Positions 46,174 through 55,300 of a DNA stretch of 64,000 nt are shown one piece after another. This DNA is from Sarcocystis neurona (lineage: Eukaryota; Apicomplexa; Conoidasida; Eucoccidiorida; Sarcocystidae). Numbering within the stretch: the first letter of the stretch is position 1; every line of letters starts with the position of its first letter. Both the position numbers and the translations under genes were made by a program. The notes beneath the pieces are model-generated. The model was not told the origin of the DNA. It ran no database searches and saw only the letters and a list, made by a program, of their open reading frames with translations. The stretch spans positions 3,856,437 through 3,920,436 of the forward strand of contig KL647293.1 of NCBI GenBank assembly GCA_000727475.1, given 5' to 3'.

Positions 46174-48244
46174 TCGCGAGCGTCAATACATTTCTCGCAG
46201 TGGAGAGGCGAACGAACACCAGGGAGGTCTGGGTGGGACAAAAGCGACGCACGAATTTCCAGCATATGTTTATCTACGTGAATGCTGGCAAGTAACTAAT
46301 GTACGTATATGTACGTACGCTTCTTCAACATCTCTACCTACCCCACGCATATATTTGTTTGTCTCTCTGCCTCTGCGTCTGTGTGCGTGTCTTTGTGTGC
46401 GTAATTAAATATAAATATATATGTATACATGTATATATTTGTACACGTTTGCGTAGGTCTACGTATGTACTATATATATATGTAAATATACATACGTACA
46501 CCTACGCACATATACGTGCATATATATATGTATATGTGTATATAGAGATACATAAACCTATGCCAATATACGTGGATCCGTGGGCACGAGCATGTATCTG
46601 TTAGAAACTGACTTACACGTCAATATATATACCTCTATAGATAGATAGATATACGCAAATACGTATGCATATATATATGTGTGTATGTAGGTGATTTACG
46701 TATTTGGTAAAGACTGGCTGGGGAAACGAAGAAGACACATTTGCGCAGCCTGGAGGGACGATGAACTTTCAACACACACGTCCCACACTTTGAACGTTGA
46801 TGAACATGGCAGCCGCTCTTCACCCCTATACCTTGGACGATATACACATACATATATACATATATATACATACATATATGTATATGTGTAATATATAGAG
46901 AGACAGACAGATAGCGAGAGAAGCACGAGCGACGAAGAGGAGAAATTTGTGTGTATCTGTCTCTACTTGTGTATATACATATGGATGTGGCTATTGAAAC
47001 GAGATGATGCTTCGGCGAATATGTACTCAGGTGTAGTTATAAGCATGGAGATCTATGAATTCTGACAAATACATATATGTATGGATACACACATATATAT
47101 AGGAATATTTACATAAGGACACGTATATAAATATATGCACGTATATCCACATATATACACATATGGGGTGTGGAGATATGCACATAGTAGACACATGTAC
47201 ATGCGGACAGACGTATGTTTGATACACATACATACACACACATTTCCACATATATATATATGTGTATACCCTACGTAGAGGTTTATATGAGTAGTCAAAT
47301 GATACGCAGCATGTATGTCTTTCCGCATATATACATATATATATTTGTATATATAAATATATCCATGTATATATAGATGTGGTCACATGCCAATCTCTGC
47401 ATGCGTGTGTGCGCGCATGCGCATAGATAGAACTACAGATGGAGACGCGCACGTAAGAGAAAAAAAGAGTCAAAGACGTAAATAAGGATATATCTATATA
47501 TGTAATGTGTGTGTGTGTGTGTATGTGTGTGTATGTGTGTGCCTCTACATATATATATATACGAATATATTTGTGAGGCCAGTTCCAGCGTAGGGGGAAG
47601 GACACAGGCACTGCGTCCACCAGTCTCTTTTTGAACGAAGAAAGATTTGCTCGGCAGCAGCAGGCGTGGATGTTGGCTTTTCCCTTCGCAACGGGAGCTG
47701 CGGAGAAGCACCAGCGAGCAGAGTGCCGCATTTCCCTCTTCTCTTGTCGAAACAACGGCACAGGCTCTTCTCTCTGTGTGTCTTCCTCTCCAAAATAAAT
47801 GACTCGTTTTCTTTGCGTCGTCAAAGTTGTCGCAGCAGGGCCGCAGCACGTGCTTCTCGTGTGTGTGCGTCACTACTACCTCCTGAGGGGGGGGGGGGCA
47901 GCAGCGAAGAACTCGGACGCGGTCTCCTCGTTCTTCGTGTCTTCCCTTTCCTCTCCGTTGCTGCTGCTGCTGTTCCTGCTGCTGCTTCTGCTGCTGCTGT
48001 TGCCGCCTGTGCGCTTGCTGCTGCTGCTGCCGCTGTTGCCAGGGTCCTTGCTGCCGTAGCTGTGGTCGTTGCTGCTGCTTCTGTCGGACGATGGGGAGGC
48101 CTGCTGCTGCTGCTGACGCAGAGACTGCTGCTCCGGCAACGGCAGGCCCGCACGAACAGCAGCAGCAGCTTCGAGAAGTGCGTCCAAACTGCTTGGCGTG
48201 AAGTTCTTTTTCCCCGCTGCTGCTGCTGCTGCAACTTCGTCCAT
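37769..48244 (-). CDS. Six-exon gene, acidic Gly/Phe-patterned protein, function unknown
   Basis: Exons in transcript order: 48244-47880, 45609-45486, 43660-43436, 43125-42513, 41155-40902, 37894-37769 (stop). Every junction is GT-AG and every phase agrees, giving 568 codons from the first in-frame ATG (48244). An acceptor at 48310 could add an upstream exon, since the frame stays open to 48309 (EEWKRELVAGLQRG). Features: Ala, Gln and Ser runs (1-110), helical segment [15 protein letters not shown] with [20 protein letters not shown] (about 140-190), Lys/Glu-rich linker, acidic blocks plus [13 protein letters not shown] and [18 protein letters not shown] (239-442), and a helical end [12 protein letters not shown] joined to [12 protein letters not shown]. 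The last part loosely resembles STI1-type helical motifs and the Gly/Phe part that of DnaJ proteins, but no J domain is seen. The final junction is the least certain. Confidence 0.55.
37895..40901 (-). other. Intron 5 of the - strand gene
   Basis: Donor CAC|GTGAGG, acceptor CTGCAG, 3.0 kb. Dense AT/GT/CA microsatellites (38340-38420, 38530-38600, 38758-38785, 39530-39600), a perfect 24-bp palindrome (38469-38492), a coding-like patch at 39009-39190, and a 39-bp direct duplication (gaagatgaycaggtggacatc at 40622 and 40661). An alternative 3' end, splicing at 40766 into a short frame, is possible. Confidence 0.5.
39009..39190 (+). CDS. Candidate exon on either strand
   Basis: After an acceptor-like gtgaacag the + strand is open for about 60 codons to TGA (39188-39190), with a protein-like sequence ([20 protein letters not shown], then a Pro-rich part). 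The - strand over the same bases is also open and charged (for example [20 protein letters not shown]). It lies inside a large intron of the - strand gene and could be a nested exon of either orientation. No family is recognised. Confidence 0.22.
41156..42512 (-). other. Intron 4 of the - strand gene
   Basis: Phase 1, donor GAAG|GTGAAT, acceptor TTTGTAG, 1.36 kb. The donor-proximal part (42100-42475) reads CTG on the sense strand. The remainder is the long alternating purine-pyrimidine tract. Frames on the opposite strand (42076-43161, 41934-42593) are shadows. Confidence 0.55.
41200..41620. repeat. Long alternating purine-pyrimidine tract (TACA/CACG/TATG)
   Basis: About 420 bp built almost only of TA, CA, CG and TG steps, giving Tyr/Thr/His/Ile frames on + (within 40659-41765) and Tyr/Val/Cys/Met frames on -. 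These frames are compositional artefacts. Confidence 0.85.
43126..43435 (-). other. Intron 3 of the - strand gene
   Basis: Phase 0, donor CAA|GTGAGA, acceptor GGACAG, 310 bp. The sense strand is CTG/CTT-rich almost throughout (plus strand CAG at 43200-43420). Confidence 0.6.
43661..45485 (-). other. Intron 2 of the - strand gene
   Basis: Phase 0, donor CGG|GTGGGA, acceptor TTTCTGCAG with a good pyrimidine tract, 1.8 kb. It contains a degenerate tandem repeat at 44200-44780 and a sense-strand CTG run at 43745-43800. Confidence 0.58.
44200..44780. repeat. Degenerate ~150-170-bp tandem repeat
   Basis: At least two and a half units. Shared markers are GCACACATTTGTATGGAG or variants (44340, 44495, 44650) and CAGAATCTCCGTACATTTCCTCTGGCAAC or variants (44405, 44555, 44735). 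The - strand frames over it show a repeated ARGN-RF motif, evidence of repetition rather than coding. Confidence 0.7.
45610..47879 (-). other. Intron 1 of the - strand gene
   Basis: Phase 2, donor AG|GTAGTA, acceptor GTGTGGCAG after a (TG)n run, 2.3 kb. Mostly microsatellites (45730-45780, 46140-46172, 46485, 46860). The donor-proximal 300 bp (47570-47820) is microsatellite-free and open in three - frames, so an additional exon there cannot be excluded. Confidence 0.5.
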
Positions 48245-48309
48245 CAGCTGCTGGGTCTTCACAGTCCCTCTCTGCAATCCTGCAACGAGCTCTCTTTTCC
48301 ACTCCTCCG

Positions 48310-48900
48310 CTGCAGCAGCAAACCCCCGCACATCGTCTCAGCCGAGCCCCAGTGCCGCATACTCAGAGAAAATCTCAGGAAAACGTCAGCACGCCAGAGG
48401 CAGAGGAGCAGCAACAGCGCGTCGGAGCAGCACCAGCAGCACGATGCTGCCGCCCAACAATATACCAAAACAACAGCAGCAGCAGCACCACATCGGAGTA
48501 GCAGCAGCAGCAGCACCTCGTGTAGCAGCAGCAGCACCACAATAAAACAGCAGCAGCAGCACCACATCGGAGCAGCAGCAGCAGCACGTCGAAATGTTAG
48601 CAGCAGCAGCACGTTGGGGTAGCAGCAGCAGCAGCAGCACGTCGGAGTAGCAGCAACAGCAACACACCAAAGCAGTAGCACCGGATGCAGTAGTCTACTG
48701 CAGCGCCAGCGGCAACATACATATGGAAGGCAGCAGCAGCAAGGGAGTGGACAACAGCAAACTCGGTGGAAAGAAGACGAAAAAGGAACTGCAGAACAGA
48801 CCGAACGCATGCGCAGCAATAACAGAGGAGCGACGCGCACAAGGTCTGCTCAAGAACGCAGCAAGGTCCCCATGATTTTCTCACCCCTAAGCACTTGAAC
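48310..48900. other. CAG array (+ strand) upstream of the - strand gene
   Basis: Plus-strand CAG triplets (48400-48690), that is CTG on the sense strand of the gene to the left, which fits a 5' intron. + frames here (Ser/Thr/Gln) and - frames (Cys/Leu/Ala) are both open. No product is assigned. Confidence 0.4.
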
Positions 48901-51250
48901 ATACGCATGCAAACCACCTTTGCCCATACATATATATATATATATATGCGCGTCTTCACACGTGTGTGTTTCTCTGTCTTTACAGAGATCAACCCTGGAC
49001 CCAGACACACGTATTTATCTCTCCTGTTGCATACAACTACATCTGTGTGATACCAGATCAAAACGTAGATACATAAATATATATAGATGAAGACGGGCGC
49101 ACATGAATCCACGTAGAAATATACGCACATCAACAGATACTACGATGTCATATATACGTGTAGAGTTATACAGAGAGTATCAAATATACGGGTAGACACT
49201 ACCACACACGGACACGTGCGGCCCCTTACACATACACATGCTATCACATACCATATCATATATAGAAAGACAGACAGACCCAGGCGTACGTATCCATGCA
49301 TCTACACACACATAAGTATACAGGAGAAAAGCGAGCCCCAGGTATGTGTAAACCCACGCACAAAGAAGAAGCGCAGGGAACCACCTTCCACCTTCTTCTG
49401 GACGAGCGGAGGAGAGCTACACGTCCCCCAAGAGTGCTGCTTGGCCCTCACATCCATATACATACACACGTGTCTATACATGAAAAGACCCTCTCTCCAT
49501 ACACTTCGAATGAATCGCACAGAGTAACAAGTGGATAGAAATACTCGAAGAACACACGTATGTCTACACGTAGAAAAACGTGTCTCTCCCCTTGCAGTAG
49601 ACATACACATATATATGTAGATACAGCAGGAGTTAAACTGAGACGGCAGTGGCCACACATCCATGCAGATGGATAAGTCAAGAGTTTATATCATGTTTGT
49701 GTAGACACAGAGAAAGACTGCTGATAAGACCAGCACGCGGACATGTACATACAGATTCACACACACCCCGCCGTCATCCCTCTCCATATATATTATATAT
49801 ATGTGGGTATTGCCATATGTGTGTATATTGACAGAGAGATGGACAGACGGACAGTCCCAGACGAGACGAGACGTATTATTTGTATATACGTAGATATCTC
49901 TCTATATGTATACGTATCTCTCTCAATGTCTGTACGTGTCTATACGTACATACTGAAATAGCGACTGAGACGTAGATATCAATATATGTAGATCAAAGAA
50001 GTTAGTAGATCAAGAGGCACATGCAGTACACACATATACACAGATATAGACTTACAAGCCTATGCATATCAATGAACACATATAGGGGGCAACGCACCAC
50101 CTGTACGTGTATATATAGGGGGGTGACACATATACACGCACACAGCGAGACGCGAAGGTAAACTTCTATATGTGTATAGAAGTTCACACATAGAGAGAGT
50201 CTGTGCATGCACGAAAAGGACCCAACAAAATAAAACCCACTTTCCTTCCTAATAGACGGTGATTTGGTTTTGAACACATACCTGCTACACACACGCACAC
50301 ACATACACACGCAATAGTAGCCAGTCCCTATACAGATGTACAGGTCTGTACGGGGGTACACATTCACATATATATATATGTGTGTGAAAACGGCGAGGAA
50401 AAGGGCGGGGCAACGAGGGGGAGGGACGGGTGGAGTTCACTTTTTTCCGCAAGTAAGAAGGGACTCTCTGCTGGCAGCGAACACTTCCGAAGTGACTTCT
50501 TCGGTCCACCCCACAGCAAGTTGGAGACAGCGCGCAGCTTCTTCAGAGTTGATGACTCTTGATAGAAACGTGCACGCATGCGGCCGTGAAAACACACACA
50601 TACGTATATATACAAGTACTCCCGTAATCCAGCTTCTCTATATACCGGTCGTATATGTGCACGTGGAGATGGTCTCTACCCAGGCAGGTGCCGAGAAACG
50701 TATATAGACATGCTAGAAGAATGTCGTTTGGCGTGAATCTACGGGAACAGCACACGTAGGCGTGTAGACTCTCTTCTGTATATCCCCTGCCCATTAATAA
50801 GCGAGTGTGTATAGGTGTATGGTAGTATATATATATCTGCCGACGTAGACGTGTTCATCACATATCCATAGCAAGCATATGTGTCTATATAGATAGACCT
50901 ATGTATAAGTGCACACGTATACATCCTCATATACGTATATGATACACAGGTATACATCTATGTACATATGTCTGTACTCGCCAGCGCATATAGATATATA
51001 TGTATATGTGTACGTACGTATATACACGCATATGCGTATGTGTGTATACACACACGTATAATACACTCATTTACGTGCATACACATATATGCATATACAC
51101 ATGCCTGGACACATCATATATACATTGATGTGCCCATTCATGGATAAGGATGTGTATATATGCGCATACATACGTATACATACGTATATACACCTACACA
51201 CATACATAAGGACGGGTACGCATTACTGTAGACAACAGTGTATGGAGAAT
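48901..51250. repeat. Microsatellite-rich intergenic stretch
   Basis: AT/GT/CA repeats throughout, plus a 24-bp hairpin (aacttctatatgtgtatagaagtt, near 50162-50185). A + frame over 50336-50707 is not convincing. No gene recognised. Confidence 0.6.
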
Positions 51251-51458
51251 ATGAGAGAGATATTCAAGTACGCGTGTGTATGTGGAGAAGAAGGAACTGA
51301 GCAGGAACAGCAGCAGTGGCACGCTGCCCAGACGCGAAATTGGCTCGAAGCCGTGTCGCCTCCCCTCCTCTCTCTCCGGCAGCAACGGATGTGAGAGCGA
51401 CCCTGCTGCAACAGAAATGTATTCTCTCTCTTGAAAGGAGAACACAAAACTCTCAGAT

Positions 51459-52199
51459 ATGGGCACAAACGCATCTGCCCCACAAAGAGCGATATATACT
51501 CGAGAAGGTGATTCCTGGCAGCCCCTATATCTACCGGCGCGAGCACAGAGCGACGCGGCGAGCAGCAGTTCTTCAGCAGCAGTTCCTCAGCAGCAGTTCC
51601 TCAGCAGCAGTTCCTCAGCAGCAGTTCCTCAGCAGCAGTTCCTCAGCAGCAGTTCCTCAGCAGCAGTTCTTCAGCAGCAGTTCTTCAGCAGCAGTTCCTC
51701 AGCAGCAGTTCCTCAGCAGCAGTTCTTCAGCAGCAGTTCTTCAGCAGCAGTTCCTCAGCAGCAGTTCCTCAGCAGCAGCCCTTCAGCAGCAGTTCCTCAG
51801 CAGCAGCCCTTCAGCAGCAGTTCTTCAGCAGCACTCCTTCAGCAGCAGTTCTTCAGCAGCAGTTCTTCAGCAGCAGTTCTTCAGCAGCAGTTCTTCAGCA
51901 GCAGCTCTTCAGCAGCAGATTACCCCAGGCTTCTCTCTCTACGCGAAAACAGATATTTCTCGTTTTGTGTCTCCCTCTGTACTTTCACGTCTGTATCGCC
52001 TGGTGAACTGCGTCCTCTGCTTCCTTATCAACGTCTCACTTCTCCGTCTCTTCCTCGCTTACCACCTCTGTCTGCACACATGCACGGACAGTTAGAGGCG
52101 CCCGCCTTCTTCCGTCGCTGCGATGGCTTCTTCTTCTTCCGCGTACAGACGTGTAAAAGTAGGGGGGGGTTTCTTAGACATGCTCCTGCTGTGGCGTGA
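51459..52199 (+). CDS. Repeat protein with MGTNAS N-terminus, hypothetical
   Basis: An ATG-started frame of 246 codons. Residues 1-36 are non-repetitive (MGTNASAPQRAIYTREGD...), with Gly2 and Ser6 fitting an N-myristoylation site, which would tether the protein to membranes. Residues about 37-153 are a 14-aa repeat (QQFLSSSSSAAVPQ) produced by a 14-bp minisatellite. The C-terminal part (RLLSLRENRYFSF...) is non-repetitive, but its end is uncertain: a donor could lie near 52150. A second + frame (51316-52095) encodes the same repeat with other flanks. CAG polarity favours the + strand. No homologous family is recognised. Confidence 0.4.
   Translation: MGTNASAPQRAIYTREGDSWQPLYLPARAQSDAASSSSSAAVPQQQFLSSSSSAAVPQQQFLSSSSSAAVLQQQFFSSSSSAAVPQQQFFSSSSSAAVPQQQFLSSSPSAAVPQQQPFSSSSSAALLQQQFFSSSSSAAVLQQQFFSSSSSAADYPRLLSLRENRYFSFCVSLCTFTSVSPGELRPLLPYQRLTSPSLPRLPPLSAHMHGQLEAPAFFRRCDGFFFFRVQTCKSRGGFLRHAPAVA
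51569..51918. repeat. 14-bp minisatellite, 25 units
   Basis: Unit TTCCTCAGCAGCAG, with TTCTTC, CCCTTC, CTCTTC and TCCTTC variants at its start. 350 bp is exactly 25 units. As 14 is not divisible by three, three units (42 bp) make one 14-residue peptide repeat, and all three frames of the + strand encode the same cyclic peptide. Confidence 0.95.
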
Positions 52200-52345
52200 G
52201 AGCGGAAGACAACGTGACGACTACCTTTCCACACACTCGTACGCAGCATGTGTACATAGGCGCAACAACCACACAGACTCTCTGCATGTAAGATCACAGC
52301 TTCTTCTCCCTTTGTATACACCTACACACGCATCCTGCAAAGGAA

Positions 52346-55300
52346 CTACGAATTGGTGCGCCCTTTCTCTCTCTTCCTTTTATACGAATATAGTCGTAGG
52401 CGCATATATGTGTACGCATATTTGTCGTACGTACGTATGTGTGTGTGTACATGTGTATTCATAGTAGGCATGTACAGGGCAGCTACTACATGCGTAGAGA
52501 GGCGCAGGAGTCGGAAGAGGGAGCAGTGCCTACGCGTCTTTTGCAGGGGACGTTCTCCATCCTCTGTGGCCTGCGCTCCTTCGTTTTCAGTCCGGCTGTT
52601 GGGGCCGCTGCTGCTGCTCGTGCTGACGCTGCTGCTGCTCTTGAGGCTGCTGCTGCTGCTGCTCCTGAGGCGGCTGCTGCTGCTGGTGCTGAGGCCGTTG
52701 CTGCTGCTGCTGCTCCTGAGGCTGCTGCTGGGGGTGGTGCTGTTCGGGTTGCTGTTTCGGGGGATGCTACCGCTGCAGCTATTCCTGCTGGTGTGGCTGC
52801 TTGCACAGAGGCTGCTGCTGTCGTTGCTGCACACGTTTGTGCTGCCGCTGCTGCTGCTGAGGCTGGTGCCGCTGCTGGTGCGGCTTAGGCTGCTGCCGCT
52901 GCCGTGCAGGCTGCCAGGGGGACTGCTACTGCTGCAGCTGCTGGTTCTTTTCTGGCGGTGGCTGCTGCTTCTGCTGCCAGTGGAGGGACAGCTGTTGCTG
53001 GAGAGGAGCAGGAAACTGCTATCGCTGCTGTGGCGGCTACGAGTGCCGCTGTTGCGGCAGCTCTCGCCAGAAAAGCCGCTCCCGCTTCCGTTGGTGGTGC
53101 TGCCTCTCCTGCTGCTGATGCTGCTGCTACGTACTTTGCTGCCGTACAACGGCACCATCGTCTCGTGGTGGCGTCTGCTCAGCAGTGCGCTTCTTCTGCT
53201 GTCGCTGCTCTGCAGGCCTGAGGAACTTCTTTGTTGTAGCGGAGAAGCCGGAAGAAAACTCCTTCTTCCGCCCAGCTCTCCCTCTCCATCACCTGCTGCT
53301 CTTGCTGCTGTTCCTACTGCTGTTGCACCTGCCGCCCCTGCTGCTGCTGCTCCTGCCGCTGCTGCTCCTGCCGCTGCTGCTCCTGCTGCTGTTGCTCCTG
53401 TTGCTGCTGCTCGTGCTGCTGTTCGTGCTGCTCTTGCTGTTGCTCCAGTTGTCGCTGCCGCTGCAGGCCCGAAGGTGGCTCCGAGGGAGGAGATGCCGTG
53501 ACGTCTACTGCCGCGTGGAAAAATCGACGGAAGAAGAGGCGCAGCAGCTGTTGCATCAGCGCCGCCTACATTCCGCTTGCAAGTTGCTGCAATTGCTGCT
53601 TGTTCGCCTCCTCTTCCGTCTTCATTTGTCTTCCTGCTGTTCCAGCTGCCCCCGCTGCTGCCTCTAAAGAAGAAACACCTGCTGCTGTCTTGGCGCTCGC
53701 TCGCGAGCCACTGCACCTGCGTCAGGAAAGCAGCAGCAGAGCCCGTGCTCCTACTCCACGCATTCAACCCATGTAGCGAATATAGCACAAGACGTTGCGT
53801 CCCCTTCTCCCCTGTTACTGCCGCCTCTCCTTTCAAAGGCGCTGCTGCTGTTCTCCTTGCCAAATTCAAGTCAGATGCACCTGTCGCTGATGTCCTTCGT
53901 CGACGTCCTGCTGCCGCCGCTGCTGCTGTTGCTGTTGCTGGTACCGCTACTGCAGCTGCTGATGCTGCTGCTGCTCCTACAGCCGCTCCTGCTGGTGCTG
54001 CTGCTGTTGCTGGGGACCGCGGAGCGAGGCAGTGAGAAAACGTTGAAGGAAAACTGCTGCAGCTGCGCGACTTGCCGTCCCAAAAAACGGAGACTCCGCG
54101 TGCGAAGAGTATGAGACCTGTGTTGCTGCTGTTCACCCGCAGGCCATCCCCGCCGCTGCGGCTCTCCCTAATGTTGTATTTGTTGCTCCTGCTGCTACAG
54201 CAACTGCGGCTGTTGGTGTCGTTGCCGCAGCAGCCACCACAGCTGCTGTTTTCCCGGCTGATGGTGCTGCTCCTTCTGTGGGGTGGGTAGACGCTGCTGC
54301 TCCAGCTGCTGCACTTGTCACTGCTGCCCCTGCTGCTTGAAGGGAGCTGCTGCTGTGCGACGGCGAGGAGAAGGAGAACGGCTGCCGCAACAAGGCGCCC
54401 GCGGCGGGGAGGAGGAGAAACAGAAGTAGCAGCTACTGCAGCAGGGAGTCTTTCTTTCGTCTTGCAACGTCGCCGCTGCAGCAAGATAGACGAAGCAGCG
54501 GAGTGCATCACAGAGAGCGAAGAAAGAGGCAGCAGTAAGCTTCTCCTGAAGCAGCTACCACTGCGGCAACAGTCGACGCTACTCGGATCCCCGGTCCTGA
54601 GGTCGCCGTTGCTGCTGTTGCTGCTATTCATAAAAGTGAGACTCTCGTTGCTGCTGCTGGGCTTGCTGCTGCTACGCTTGCTGCTGCTTGGCTTGCTGCT
54701 GCTTGGCTTGCTGCTGCTTGGCTTGCTGCTGCTTGGCTTGCTGCTGCCACAATTTCTGCTGATCGGTTTGCTGCTACTGGAGTTGCTGCTGCTGGGGTTG
54801 GTGCTGCCGGGGTTACTGCTGCTGGGGTTGGTGCTGCTGAAGTTGCTGCTGCTGGGGTTACTGGTGCTGGAGTTGCTGCTGTTGGGGTTACTGCTGCTGA
54901 GCTTGATGCTGCTGGTCTCGCTGCTGCTGGGCTTGATGCTGCTGAGCTTGCTGCTGCTGGGCTTGCTGCTGTCGGGGTTGTTGCTGCCTGGGTTGCTGCT
55001 TCTGCAGCTGCCGCTGCTTTGGTGGCAGCTGCGAAGAAGACTGTTACTCTCCCTTGCAGCAGTGCTGCTGTCGCGCCCGCCGTCATCCCTGTCAGCATCC
55101 CTACTGCTGTTGTTGCACTCCCCCCTTCTCCCTCTGGTGCTGCTGCTGCTGGTGCAGCTACTGCTGTTGTTGCTGCGCGTCCTGCTGCTGGTGGTCGTGC
55201 TGCACCTGCTGTTGCTACTGTTGCTGCTGCTGGTGGTGGTACTGCCACATTTCTCGGTGTCGCCGCAGTCGCTGAGCCCGGCTCCCCTGCAGCTGCTCTC

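Noticed and set aside
52353..53501. 382-codon + frame dominated by Leu
   Set aside because: Leu runs come from CTG triplets read on the antisense strand. The N-terminal part is translated microsatellite.
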